Shown here in pieces: positions 1 to 10,941 of a stretch of DNA of 64,000 nucleotides. Position numbers and translations under genes: made by a program. Origin of the DNA: Eunapius fragilis (Eukaryota; Porifera; Demospongiae; Spongillida; Spongillidae); the NCBI GenBank assembly GCA_963681505.1, contig OY811974.1:8755840-8819839 (forward strand), read 5' to 3'. The notes beneath the pieces were generated by a model, which was not told where the DNA came from, did not search any database, and worked only from the letters and a program-made list of their open reading frames with translations. The stretch's first letter is position 1; the number at the start of each line of letters is the position of its first letter.

Positions 1-1
1 C

Positions 2-757
2 CATCCCTATGACACCATTGACAAGGCCAGCGTGCAGAACTTCTATGATGAGATCAGACCAAGAGTCCTGGTGCCCACTTCAAGCGAGCAGCCCTCACAG
101 GGTTCAAAGGTTACCAGTGCAGGAGGTGAGTGTGCAATGGCGGATGTGGTTACTGCGATGGTGGGTGTGGTTACTGTGATGGTGGGTGTGGTTACAGTGA
201 TGGTGGGTGTGGTTACTGTGATGGTGGGTGTGGTTACTGTGATGGTGGGTGTGGTTATAGCATGTAGTGCTAACGGAGGTTTGCATTTAAGATAAGAACT
301 GCCTTTATATCTTCTCTCCTCTCTTCCCTCCGCCCACCCTATAGCCAAAGCCATGTCTGGAGCCATGTGTAGCCTTCTCTCTGTGCACCAGTCATCACCC
401 AGGGCTGCCAGACATAACCGTGGCTCTACAGAATATGTGGAGATGTTCTCCATCATCACCCCTGATACTCCTCACACCTCCATCATCACCCCTGACACCC
501 CTCACACCTCACCCACTAAGCACACTGCATCTGTTGTGCCGGAGCCCATAGCTGTTCCAGTCTGTCACCATGGCAACATGTCCTCACCTTCTGAACATGT
601 CGTTAGAAGTGAAGATGTTACCATGGCGACCTATGAAATTCCCGAAGCAGCACCTTGTTCTCCTACATTTCCTGTCGGGTCATGTGATCAGTCAGCAGGG
701 CTGGACTGTGCTGCAGTGGAGGGTGGGGGAAGCCCCTCTGCTGAACTACGACCTTGA
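2..757 (+). CDS. C-terminal exons of a tyrosine-motif-rich (probably cytoplasmic tail) protein, 5' incomplete
   Basis: Two exons are visible, about 2-125 and 345-757. The first ends at a GTGAGT donor at 126 with one leftover base. The second follows a pyrimidine-rich CTATAG acceptor and restores the frame exactly, continuing to a TGA at 755-757. The joined piece is about 178 residues and has no recognisable globular domain. It holds phosphotyrosine docking-type motifs: PYDTI, FYDEI (like the Src-family SH2 ligand YEEI), EYVEM (a YxxM motif, the class bound by PI3K p85 SH2) and TYEIP (YxxP, Crk-type). A short repeat, SIITPDTPHT, occurs twice. This suggests the cytoplasmic tail of a receptor kinase, a phosphatase or a scaffold, but no membrane segment or kinase domain lies in the window. 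Damaged copies of the second exon lie at 12370 and 25481. Exon structure is seen; function is inferred. Confidence 0.6.
136..261 (+). repeat. 21-bp minisatellite inside the intron
   Basis: Six tandem units of 21 bp (GATGGTGGGTGTGGTTACTGT and variants) fill most of the 219-bp intron between the two exons. The unit is a multiple of three and creates spurious open frames on both strands. Confidence 0.85.
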
Positions 758-1860
758 GCTCATGGCCGTAGCAATCCATTCTGTTTTACATGATAATATG
801 TATTGTGTGGTATATGTGTTGTCACTGTGTTTTATGATATCATGTTATGTCATTTTCATTATTGATGGCTTTTACAAAGTGACAGTTTCATTCCTTTGAA
901 GATATATGCATGCAATGGAGCCTTTAAATCACTACATGTGAGATACACGTCAGATACATCAGACATTTTCTGACACAGCAGCCAAATGTGCATGCTGCAA
1001 TGTGCCCATCACCTTTCACTGTGGAAAGGTTGCATTTATTATTGTGCTGTGCTGTAGCGGAACGGGTTCGAAGCAAGACTGCATGAGATACTCTATACTC
1101 TTTGTGTGCTTAGCAACAGGGTAGGATCAAGGAATGATTACGTCATGATGTGTGCTATACCGACCATACGTTCATTCGTCAGGATAAGACTTAGTACCAT
1201 CTTCAGCCTGTAGTACACGTTTATTTCATACGGCTATACATGATGATTTGCACGAACAAAGCGCTTCGCTGAAAAAAAATCCTAACACGTGTCACTCGAA
1301 AATGATGGCTCAAGTTTCCGGGTTCAGAATTTAGCACCAGATGATTGAGGTTGGTGGTTAGGCTGCATCCCACTGATCATATGATCCTGATTCGTGTCCA
1401 GGAAAAAAATTTGTAGAATTGCCGAGGTACATAATTTTTGACATTTGTTCAGCCCCATCTGTATTTCTATATCGTGCATGTGATTTTTTATTTTACATTG
1501 AAGAGAACTATTGTGGAGGGATGAAGAGTACAAGTTTATGGTGCTAATATGCTGCATGGTGTATGTGAGTGTAGCATTTTTGATGTGGGGGATCATATAT
1601 ACGTATGTGTTGAAACACAGAAATTTCCATTGCATGGCCGAACTGAAGATCACCCACAAAAAGGATGGCATGTTAATTGGCTTACATCTGCCTATTTATC
1701 CCATTAGGACCTACGTACAGTTAAGATTTCATGGTTGTACTATAAAAGCATGCATGCACATGCATGATTCACCGTTCACACAAGCAAAAAAAAAAAAAAA
1801 AAAAGACTCTACACACTACACAAGCAAAAAAAAAAAAAAAAAAAAAGACTCTACACACTA
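758..1860. other. Non-coding stretch with a duplicated segment and an A-tract tandem duplication
   Basis: No gene was recognised. About 1229-1410 (ACGAACAAAGCGC..., GATGATTGAGG...TGGTGG) is shared with about 11830-11960 and 25050-25230. In those places it lies upstream of the copied exon, whereas here it lies downstream. At 1776-1860 a block CAAGC-A(n)-GACTCTACACACTA is tandemly duplicated with A tracts of about 18 and 19. Confidence 0.55.
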
Positions 1861-3175
1861 GTGTAAGATCCTGGCGAAAAGAATAAAAAGGTTATTTGAT
1901 GGCTATAATAATTGATGGTAATATTTGATTATCCCAGGTTCGAAGATCCATTTCAGATTGGCAAGTTTGGAACTAGCGTAATAGCCAACGATAACGCAGC
2001 AAAAAGGACCGCGAATCAATTTTTGATTTCATATAGATGATTAGAATCACTTATATAAAATCATCGCATGATTAATACAGTTCTTACGCAGTTGTGCTCG
2101 GTCTTTACACACTCGAGCATGCCTTAAACAACATGCACGCAGTGGAGAAATACACCAATGCAGCTTTCATAACCAGCACAAGCTATAAATAATAGTTCTA
2201 GGACAGCAGCTGTTGGCGAAGGTGGTGTGCAGTTCAAGTCTTTTGGTGAGCCCTCGGTTCTCATCTTTTACAGCCATTTTTCTTCTGCCAACCGGTCTTA
2301 ACATTGTTCAGTAGTTTAGGTATAAATGTAGTCTTAGATAGATGCATGTGCTTCTTTTACGAATATTAATTATAGTATTATGGTACAGGATTTATGCATC
2401 ACCGAAGTACATACAATTTTGTGCCTGTGCTTAAAATTTTTAAAAAACTTCGTTTTGAGCCGGGCCCTATGATTAACCGCAGGTTTTGAGGGTCAAACGT
2501 ACTCCCCTCGTAATGAACTATTTACAAACATTTCCTGACTGAGGAGTTGTATAGTGAGTGATGCCACTTGTATTTATATTTATAACTATGTATGATACAA
2601 CCGCTCTCTTAGAAATGACAGAAAGGCTACATACTAAGGTGAGTGATAAAATGGAAACCAGCACTCCATTGGTATATTTATATCAGCAATTATATCGCAT
2701 TAATACTAAATTATACCTTCCAAACAGGTTTTGTCTCAGCATGCTGTACTTCTTGCTATCAGATGTAACAGCATTAATCATTATGACTAAGGCAAAATAA
2801 GGAGATCATTTATGAATTGACAACTGCCACATCAGGTCAGGGTCTGTATGCATCCCAGATATACTTGATCACAGTTCCAGTCATAGCATTTTGCTGCCTT
2901 GATACCCAGTACTCGCTCCCCACTCCACCTTTCTCAAGCACCTTATGCACACAACCCACCTATTATACTGCAACATTCTCAGTCATGGAGGCTAATGAAA
3001 GATTACTCAGATCCATGTTAATGACTGCTTCATCAATGTACTACTCAAGGCACAGACTATGGCAACGACTGGCCATTGGGTATTCACTGTAAATCAAAGT
3101 GCTGTTGTCCAGCATTGACATGCAGCCGTAGATTTGCTTGCTTTGTTACTGGACATTAATATCATGAAGTTTAAA
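1861..3175. other. No supported gene
   Basis: AT-rich sequence. A 60-90 codon open stretch ends at 3092 but lacks a convincing ATG, splice context or recognisable domain, so I do not call it. Confidence 0.4.
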
Positions 3176-3179
3176 TAGA

Positions 3180-3471
3180 ACAAGTAAAGAAAAAACATTC
3201 TCTGACAAGAAAGTTGGTGGGATATAGGAATTGGAGGCAAAGGTGATGTAGCTAGGAATGAGGAGAACAAGGTTTTGAGGAAAGGGTAATGAGACAAAAA
3301 TCCTATATTTAGCACATGTAAATGTAACAGAACCAAAAGAAGTGCTAAATATAAGATTTATGTCTCATTACCTTTTCCTCAAAACCTTGTTCCCCTCATT
3401 TCTACACCACCTTTGCCTCCGATTTTTATATTCCACCCACTTTCTTCAGAGAATGTTTTTCTTTACTTGTT
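3180..3471. mobile_element. Foldback MITE, family A copy 1
   Basis: Two arms of about 130 bp are near-perfect reverse complements around a short loop (GTAAATGTAACAGAACC). The ends are CAAGTAAAGAAAA / TTTTCTTTACTTG. A close second copy is at 9391-9680 and a diverged third at 4088-4300. There is no coding capacity, so it would be a non-autonomous DNA element. Confidence 0.8.
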
Positions 3472-3535
3472 TCCTCTATTTTTTAAATTTATATTGTATT
3501 ATAATAATAACATGAATATGCAGAAACAACACTGA

Positions 3536-3800
3536 CTAAATACAACTAGAGAGGATAGCTGTAGCATTAGCCCTGACCAGGTGGAGATTCAGTCGGCCAT
3601 AGATCTCATTAAGTACGATGGACATTGGCCGACACATGGAGGTGGCAAGTCTAGAGGCTACAGAGGAGATAATGGCAGTGGCTTCTTTTCCCCAAGCTCC
3701 ATATGTTTCAACGACCATAGTGACACATACCCATCCTAGATCTGAGCAATTAGGGTCATTGGCGTGGTGTCTCTTAGGCTCATTGTGTATAACGCCATAG
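3536..3800 (-). pseudogene. C-terminal fragment of an RLE-type retroelement (family 2)
   Basis: The minus strand encodes a stretch with HANDPNC, LGWVC, VETYGAWGKEA and IYGRLNL. This matches the C-termini of the two decayed retroelements at 49.4-51.6 and 51.7-52.9 kb (NDPKCAELRWTC, VETHGNWGREA). Only the part after the endonuclease region remains. The upstream RT is absent and there is no start of its own. Confidence 0.65.
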
Positions 3801-4087
3801 TTGCTTACGTCAATTTGGTAATTATTGCGGTGCATGGTTTATCTGATAATAGCGTGAGATCAGTTTACTTAGGGTACATTTATCCTATGAACTGTATGGT
3901 TCTTGCCAGTGCTTTTATTTAACCTTTATCACCCTTTGGTCCTCAATGGAGGTAGTCTGGGGACTAGTATAATGGTGCACCACAACAAAATTGCAGATTC
4001 TAAAGTCATGATCACACAAGTTGACGTTTTTGCTACCTGGGTCATATGTTTCAAGAACTAAATACAATACCAAATCCACCCGAGGAA

Positions 4088-4300
4088 ACAAGTAATAAAA
4101 ACATTCTCTATACGAGAAGGTTAGTGGTATATAGGAATCAGAGGTGATGATGGTGTAAAAAGCAAGGGAACAAGGCTTCTGATTGAAAAGAAAAAATGAA
4201 ATAGACCTATATTAGCACGCACGTTTAAATATGAAAACATGCATGTCACTAATATAGGTCTATTTCATTTTTCCTTTTAATCAGAAGCCTTGTTCCCTTG
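4088..4300. mobile_element. Foldback MITE, family A diverged or truncated copy
   Basis: It starts like family A (ACAAGTAATAAAAACATTCTC). Its arms CTTGTTCCCTTG, ATCAGAAGCC and AAATGAAATAGACC pair around a new loop. The outer part of the right arm is missing. Confidence 0.55.
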
Positions 4301-4690
4301 GTAGATCAATAATTCCGTATGATCAAAACGATTTTCTACTATCTGTGAGACCGCGAGCTCTCTTCCATACTTGCACAGTGCAGATCATCAGTCGTGTATA
4401 TTGATGTGCAAGCCACCGGTATAAGTTAGTGCAAAATGAATTATGTCATATATATGTTAACAGGGATTTTCTGTAATCGGTGAGCCTATATACATTTGTA
4501 AACACCCTTACAACTGCAAACCAGTTTGCATGTTAACTTAATAGGATTTTTTTTACAAATGGTGAACCAACAATTGTAAACACCCTTACACACACTTGCT
4601 GGTTTTATTCCTGCATTCTGTCGATGCATGAAAGCACTAACCGATACAAACCGTATAATTTACGGTATCATCTATTTATGGACTGTCACT

Positions 4691-5517
4691 GGAAAATTGG
4701 TCCGCGGTAATTTTGGTCCGGGACCAAAATTATCGCTGAAAATTTTGGTCCGCCCGGACCAAACTTACCAGAAATTATGGTCCGAGCTGAAAATTTTGGT
4801 CCGGATGTTGGAAGTAGCCCTACAGCCGGTTTATAGAGGCTTCACGTAGCCAGACACAGTTGTTTGATATCGTAGTGTATGCTAGCTGTAAACACGAGGG
4901 CATGATGGCCGGGCGAAGCGCCAAATGGATAAACCAGTTTGTACATATACTCCGGCTCTATAGCTGTGTTATGGAGTTGTTGCGGGTGATCGATTCATAG
5001 ATATTTGTAACGAGGTTTGCGGCCCGTTTGCATGCGTTGCATCGAGCGCCTATAGTTTCCCCCTGTGACGAAGCAGAGTTCTGAACAAGATGTCAGCTGA
5101 GGAATTAATTATTTTTCGAAATCCATCAGGAATTAGGTCCGGTCTGACAAACTGCGCAGCTGGGATCCGGCCAGGCAGGTCTGCAGCCGTGAATATCACT
5201 GTTTATGACGTGTACATGAATTGTAAAAAACAACGACCGGAAGGCCAATCCGCTAACCTGGGGCGCGCAGAACCCGGCCTACTGTTCCATAGCCTTCGTA
5301 GCTTAGAAAAGCAGCTACCCTACTGTTCACCCACTAGCTGAGTTCAGGGTTTAGAGTTGTGTTTGAGATGATTCGTCTGTTTTACATGTAAATGGAGGGC
5401 CCGGACCAATTTTTACTTACCCGGACCAAAATTTCCTGATAATATTGGTCCGCCCGGACCAATTTTTTCCAAAAATTTTGGTCCGGGACCATAATTTTCG
5501 GCGGACCAAAATTTTCG
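4691..5517. mobile_element. TIR element with arrays of palindromic GGTCCG/CGGACC motifs at both ends
   Basis: About 115 bp at the left end (4691-4804) and about 120 bp at the right end (5398-5517) consist of repeated AAATTTTGGTCCG and GGTCCGGGACC blocks in both orientations. The two ends are inverted copies. The roughly 590-bp interior has no convincing gene. No clean target-site duplication was found (GTCACT on the left, GTGACATCACT on the right). This looks like a foldback or MITE element with subterminal binding-site arrays. Confidence 0.65.
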
Positions 5518-5609
5518 TGACATCACTCCGCAAGGGGCTGTGGCGGCCCCTGGGAAATCCCAAGGTTATTTCCCCCACCACACAAACGGGTGAATATTAA
5601 TTGACTGAG

Positions 5610-6407
5610 ATGAACTTCGCAGTGGGAGCGTTTATTGTTGGAGCTGCAAGAAACTATTTTGGTGCTAAACGGTCACCAAAATACAGTGGATCTAGCGTCA
5701 GGTCTTCTAATAGTCGGTGTGGTGCATTCGTAGCAACAGTGTCATTAGTTGTTTTGATCACCGTAATGCCATTAGCATTCCTATACTTGGACATCATCAA
5801 TACCATGTATGTTTGCCCACTACTCTTCATAGCAACTCTCGTCGGAGCATTGTCGTGTGTTTTTGTGTTCAAGAACCCAAGCAATCTCTGTTCTAAGAGG
5901 AATTTCTTCGTCACCAAGTCTCTGAACACCGAATATGGCAGTCGGAGTGTACGATATTGTTTCGGCAGGGCGCTAGATATTTGCGGACCGTATGAAGTGT
6001 ATTTGGGTGTCTTCAAAATTTATCGGCATTGGGTATTGTTTTTCAAACCTGTGGGTTACCGCCTGAATCACCTTCCAATTCTCTCAATTGAAATTTCTAC
6101 CGATTATAAATTATCTGATGTTATTCCTGTGATGAAGACACACGAGAAACTACCAACTGAGGCTCGTAATTGTAAGGGATCAGCGAACAAATCATTGCGC
6201 GAACTGTGTTCCATTGGCGATGACGTTATCTTTACAATGAAGAAATATGCGCTAACAACTAGCAATTGTCAAACATTTTGCAATGATGTGCTGAAAAAAC
6301 TAGATCTTGAGCAAGAGCCCACCACTGCAGAGATGGTGAATGGAACGGTAATTAGAACTGTGGTGACTGAAGCGGTGGAGAAAGCAGTGCACTATTGTGT
6401 GAAATAA
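5610..6407 (+). CDS. Two-pass membrane protein with a possible papain-like His/Cys domain
   Basis: A single open frame of 265 codons from the ATG at 5610 to the TAA at 6405-6407. The frame opens a few codons earlier only at a TTG, so I start at the ATG. Hydrophobic segments lie at about residues 37-60 and 68-90, forming a short hairpin in the membrane. The C-terminal half is soluble-looking. It contains YRHWVLFF, a beta-rich SIEISTDY region, and then TTSNCQTFCNDVL. A His before beta strands followed by an N-C-Q-x-F motif resembles circularly permuted papain-fold enzymes (LRAT, H-rev107 or PPPDE type), but this is an analogy made by eye. No intron is needed. Neighbours are transposons on both sides. 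The clean frame argues for selection or recency. Confidence 0.6.
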   Translation: MNFAVGAFIVGAARNYFGAKRSPKYSGSSVRSSNSRCGAFVATVSLVVLITVMPLAFLYLDIINTMYVCPLLFIATLVGALSCVFVFKNPSNLCSKRNFFVTKSLNTEYGSRSVRYCFGRALDICGPYEVYLGVFKIYRHWVLFFKPVGYRLNHLPILSIEISTDYKLSDVIPVMKTHEKLPTEARNCKGSANKSLRELCSIGDDVIFTMKKYALTTSNCQTFCNDVLKKLDLEQEPTTAEMVNGTVIRTVVTEAVEKAVHYCVK

Positions 6408-7155
6408 TGAAGCCATCATTAGCCGAGGATAGCCGATGGCGCTGTACACTATAGTCTATAGATTTTGAACAATAACCATTGTATATGATAGTTCACGAAA
6501 AAATGTCATGCCGCTATATATATTTAGTCATAAATACTATATAGAGAGGGATTGGAATCACAGTTAATTATAGCTTAGCCTACACTCCATGTGCATGGCC
6601 TACGGTTTGCGCGAGCTATCCATCTATGGCTAAGACTATCCCCAACGAAATCTAATATAAATCCCACGTCTTTCTAAATCTTCTAAATCGTCTTATTCGC
6701 TAGTCAAACGTGAATGCTAGCGTGTGTGCTATAGGAGTTCAAGGCGAACACACACATTTAAAAATCACCACTTTTTGTGGCAGCGATTTTAGAAAACCAA
6801 GCACTCTTTTTTCGGAGAAAAAGTCCCTCCTGGAGCAATCACTACGCACTCAGGATTCGTAAATAACACCGTAAAACACTTAGGATTGCACGGAGAAAGG
6901 TACACGCATGAAGTATAGCACTTCCTTACTATACGAGCTAGAGTGTAACTCACGATCCGATGGCGATAAAACAAACCCGGCCCTCCTTGCAAAATGGCCT
7001 CTTAAACCTAGAAAGCTTGTGAACGCAACGTTGAAGAATCACCCTTTTTTTCAAAACAAGTACACAAGTACGCGCGAGCTCAGAAAACGATGGAACTAAA
7101 AATTCCTACGCGTCCAGTGCAAAGTAAGGCAATTTTTTTTAGAACCAACACACTA
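6408..7155. other. No supported gene
   Basis: Intergenic sequence. A 63-codon open stretch at 6908-7099 has no recognisable features and is most likely chance. Confidence 0.4.
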
Positions 7156-8718
7156 TCTAATACTATAATTTCCATCGTACGTACGTACGTACGTCCGCGT
7201 AACTCATTTATATACTCGGTCTAGCGCCTATTGGTTGCTAGGTATGTACGCGTACCTAGCAACCAATAGGAACGACCACCTCCCACACAAAAGGCGGTCG
7301 CAATGACAGCTGGTTTCCACTTCACATTTAATATCTAAAAAATTTTCAATATTTCTTGAATTCAAAGTGGGAGGGGGAACTGCACATATAAGTACCGAAC
7401 GAATAAATGCAACGCTATTGTGGTTCACTCTCAAGTCTCATCGTACAGGCCGAGAACATGTAGTTACTACCTGAAATTGCGCGGGCATGTGATAGAGGTT
7501 GCGTAGTAACCGTATGTTAGAACAGGTGATGTGCAACATTTGGTAAAACAGCCGGTAAAAAAAGAGGAGCTAGGAGGTAGACCAACTGTTCATCTGGCAA
7601 ATGAATAGCGAGACGAATAACAGCGAGATGAATAATCAACCCGTGATTTTTCACGGGGACACGCTAGTCTAATACTATAATTTCCATCGTACGTACGTAC
7701 GTACGTACGTCCGCGTATAACTCATTTATTTAATTTATATACTCGGCCTAGCGCCTATTGGTTGCTAGGTATGTACGCGTACCTAGCTACCAATAGGAAC
7801 GACCACCTCCCACACAAAAGGCGGTCGCAATGACAGCTGGTTTCCACTTCACATTGAATATCTAAATTTTTTCAATATTTCTTGAATTCAAAGTGGGGGG
7901 AGGGGGGGAACTGCATACGCTATTGTGGTTCACTCTCAAGTCTCATCTTACAGGCCGAGAACATGTATAGTTACTATCTGAAATTGCGCGGGCATATGCA
8001 TGTTACAGAGGTTGCGTAGTAACCGTATGTTAGAACAGGTGATAGATTAATGCAACATTTGGTAAAACAGCCGGTAAAAAAAGAGGAGCTAGGAGGTAGA
8101 CCAACTGTTCATCTGGCAAATGAATAGCGAGACGAATAACAGCGAGACGAATAATCAACCCGTGATTTTTCACGGGGACACGCTAGTCTAATACTATAAT
8201 TTCCATCGTACGTACGTACGTCCGCGTAACTCATTTATATACTCGGCCTTACGCCTATTGGCTGCTAGGTATGTACGCGTACCTAGCTACCATTCCAATA
8301 GGAACGACCAATTCCCACACAAAAGGCGGTCGCAATGACAGCTGGTTTCCACTTCACATTTAATATTTAATTTTTTTTCAATATTTCTTGAATTCAAAGT
8401 GGGGGGGGGGGGGGGGGGGGGGGGGAGGAACTGCATAAGTGCCGAAAGAATATATGCAACGCTATTGTGTTTCACTCTCAAGTCTCATCGGAACATGTAG
8501 TTACTACCTGAAATTGCGCGGGCATGTTATAGAGGTTGCGTAGTAACCGTATCAGGCGTATGTTAGAACAGGGGATAGATTATATATGCAACATTTGGTA
8601 AAACAGCCGGTAAAAAAGAGGAGTTAGGAGGTAGACCAACTGTTCATCTGGCAAATGAAAGACGAGACGAATGACAGCGAGACGAATAATCCCGTGATTT
8701 TTCACGGGGACACGCTAG
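7156..8718 (+). repeat. Tandem array of three ~515-532 bp repeats
   Basis: Units run 7156-7668, 7669-8186 and 8187-8718. Each begins TCTAATACTATAATTTCC and ends CACGCTAG. Each holds (ACGT)n, a near-perfect hairpin (CCTATTGG...GTACGCGTACC...CCAATAGG, imperfect in unit 3), a variable G run and a terminal CCCGTGATTTTTCACGGGG hairpin. Unit 2 lacks a segment after the G run, and unit 3 carries an expanded G25 tract at 8401-8425. No coding sequence is evident. Confidence 0.9.
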
Positions 8719-8956
8719 TAACTTTATAATGAGAATCAGGAACTACGATAGTAGTTCCTATATAGGAATTGACCCGGGTCGTGAATATCATTAAAAAACG
8801 CGACCCGCGTATAACTCGCGTACCAAGAAACGGATAGTTCAGCTCTTTGTTCCTATCGAACCAGAAGGCAAAGACGGCCATTTTAATGTTTTGTTCCAGT
8901 CTTCAAACTGTTTGCTTTAAGAGAACAAAAAAGTTCGTGTTTTTCCTCGTCCCCAG

Positions 8957-9004
8957 GCCAAATCTTCTCCGTCGTCGTCGTCGTCGTCGTCTTCTAATTC
9001 TCGG
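8957..9004 (+). CDS. Possible small internal exon encoding a serine run
   Basis: TCCCCAG acceptor, then 48 nt including (TCG)n that would encode Ala-Lys-Ser-Ser-Pro followed by serines, then a GGTGAGT donor. The splice signals are good on both sides, but neighbouring exons cannot be identified. Confidence 0.2.
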
Positions 9005-9297
9005 GTGAGTATAACTCCTGATAGGAATGGTTTTAAAGAGCGCCAATTATACCAATCGCTTTAGAATCTCCTGGAAAGCCATCTTCAAGTATCAGATGTA
9101 TGAATAAAGCATAAAACTGACATATGTAATCATTACGTAATGCGTAGTGTTAAATAGAAGCGTTCCCATGGCGACATTTACGTATATTTAGAATTGTGCA
9201 AACAAAAGAGGAGAGCAGACGACGTGTTTGAATTCTCCCGCGTTCCTTACAGTGATCCCAAACAAAAGCGGGCGTCTGCTCGTGACGGTAATTGAAG

Positions 9298-9301
<4 letters not shown>

Positions 9302-9330
<29 letters not shown>

Positions 9331-9338
9331 AGGGGGGG
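9302..9338 (+). repeat. Long poly-G tract
   Basis: 29 consecutive G (9302-9330), then A and G7. It is one of several very long G or C homopolymers in the window. Confidence 0.9.
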
Positions 9339-9390
9339 CACTTGTCAGTATCAATAATCGATAAAAAATGATAATTAAAAAATAGAGGAA

Positions 9391-9680
9391 ACAAGTAAAG
9401 AAAAACATTCTCTAACGAGAAAGTTGGTGGGATATAGGAATTGGAGGCAAAGGTGGTGTAAAAAGGAGGAGAACAAGGTTTTGAGAAAAGGGTAAATGAG
9501 ACAAAAATCCTATATTTAGCACGTGTAAATGTAACAGAACCAAAAGAAGTGCTAAATATAGGATTTTTGTCTCATTTACCCTTTTCTCAAAACCTTGTTC
9601 TCCTCCTTTTTACACCACCTTTGCCTCCAATTCCTATATCCCACCAACTTTCTCGTTAGAGAATGTTTTTCTTTACTTGT
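9391..9680. mobile_element. Foldback MITE, family A copy 2
   Basis: Nearly the same sequence as 3180-3471 with better preserved arms. The whole element can fold into one long hairpin around the same GTAAATGTAACAGAACC loop. Confidence 0.85.
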
Positions 9681-9735
9681 GGGAAATTAAAATGTTAGAC
9701 GCATCCGCCATTTTGAATGACGTTTTCTATATAAA

Positions 9736-10000
9736 ATGGTAAATAGGCGTTGCGCTTTTGGTTGCAAAAATACAAATGTAATAGTCAGAAGTTGTGTAAT
9801 ACTTTTATAGATTTTCTGGGCATGCCAAGTGGATTGCTGCATACGTAAAGAAAATTGGCAACCCAGTGAATATTCATACCAACGCACTACACTCAGACTA
9901 CTGGCACTTGTCAGTGATACAGCATTTTCCAGTAGTGGTTCAGCGGCAATCTAATTATCCAGTGATGGTTCATCAGCAATTTCACTCTGCAATGATAGTT
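9736..10000 (+). pseudogene. Broken THAP-like zinc-finger fragment (plus strand)
   Basis: The ATG at 9736 opens MVNRRCAFGCKNTN, like the N-terminal C..GC.N signature of THAP domains. The frame stops after 24 codons. A second frame downstream reads AKWIAAYVKKIG, resembling the THAP W-and-basic segment. The shift between frames and the Cys spacing (x3 rather than the usual x2-4 pattern with C..HF) make this a relic at best. Confidence 0.35.
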
Positions 10001-10028
10001 GAGTAGCAGCCTCACTCAGCAGTGATAG

Positions 10029-10330
10029 CTAGCTGAGCAGCAATCTAATTCTTGGAAATTTCCATGCAGTCGAAACATTTTCAAGCGCTGCCTTTGTTTT
10101 TATCTCTTCCATCTTTGTAGTACCTTCAATTTTTCTGAACGAATTATTGAATACACTTGGAACATATACAGTCAAGTGAGAGTGGGTCATCGCTCTTTTT
10201 TCCGCTGACAAAATGCGCACTACACACCAAGGCAGACATTCCACCAGGAGGGGAGGAGTCTGAGCTGCCATGGCAACGAAGAATGAAGTCCAGGAGGTCA
10301 TCGCTGGCAGTCTCTGGGTTAACCTTCCAT
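10029..10330 (-). pseudogene. Broken THAP-domain fragment (minus strand)
   Basis: One minus frame reads VCSAHFVSGKKSDDPLSLD, matching the CxxHF and downstream segment of THAP domains. The expected next motif, YVPSVFNNSF (like the AVPTIF end of THAP), lies in a different frame after about 4 extra bases near 10160-10170. An acceptor-like AACCCAG precedes it. The N-terminal CxxC half is not found nearby. It could be a THAP gene exon or a P-element-like relic. Confidence 0.5.
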
Positions 10331-10425
10331 GTGAAGATGAAGGTATGGGTGTTTGAAGTTGAGTACAAAATAGTAGGTGAAAATAAGATTAATCTCACAT
10401 ACGTAATTATTTCCTATATATATAT

Positions 10426-10673
10426 GGGACAGTCCAGCAGAATCACCCTTCTGGCTAGTTTTTCAAGTTTTCAAATTTTTTGATTTTCCTTGAACACCCA
10501 TGAGCTTCTGTCAAATGGTCCTTACGCATCCTATATCGGACTATCCATCACAAAGTTATTAGGCACTGAATTAATAATTAGCCATACATTTCAATGCGAG
10601 CATTACTTTTCTTTTGCTTGTTCTGGAAATTTTGAAAAAGTACCATAAGGGTGATTTAGCTGGACGCTGTCCC
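10426..10673. mobile_element. MITE, family B copy 1
   Basis: TIRs GGGACAGTCCAGCAGAATC / GATTTAGCTGGACGCTGTCCC, flanked on both sides by TATAT-rich sequence that may be a TA or TATA target duplication. Internal sequence matches copies at 16554-16812 and 43815-44045 in inverse orientation. Confidence 0.8.
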
Positions 10674-10941
10674 ATATATATATAATTATATATAGTGCTC
10701 TAAGCAAGCTCTGGTGTTTTTTTAGTTTACTAAAGGTACTAAAGTACAGACACTCAGCTTCTCATACCTGTAAAACATTGGGAATTGTCACGAATTTGCT
10801 TCCAAGGGGAAGTCTGAAAACAGCTGGGTTCCTGGCTCTTCTCATTGACTGTATGCGTAGGTATTATTACAAGCTAGATATCAACAAAGAAGTGATACTC
10901 AATTATACTGAATCATGAGTCCGTTGGAGTCGGGAAATATT

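Noticed and set aside
104-459. His/Thr-rich open frames on the minus strand
   Set aside because: Products of the 21-bp intronic minisatellite.
1055-1080. GGGTTCGAAGC as a tRNA B box (also GGTTCGAAGATCC near 1937)
   Set aside because: No cloverleaf, A box or acceptor stem can be formed around either.
2817-3092. 91-codon open frame ending LWQRLAIGYSL
   Set aside because: No ATG at the start, no recognised domain and no convincing splice sites; could be an exon but unsupported.
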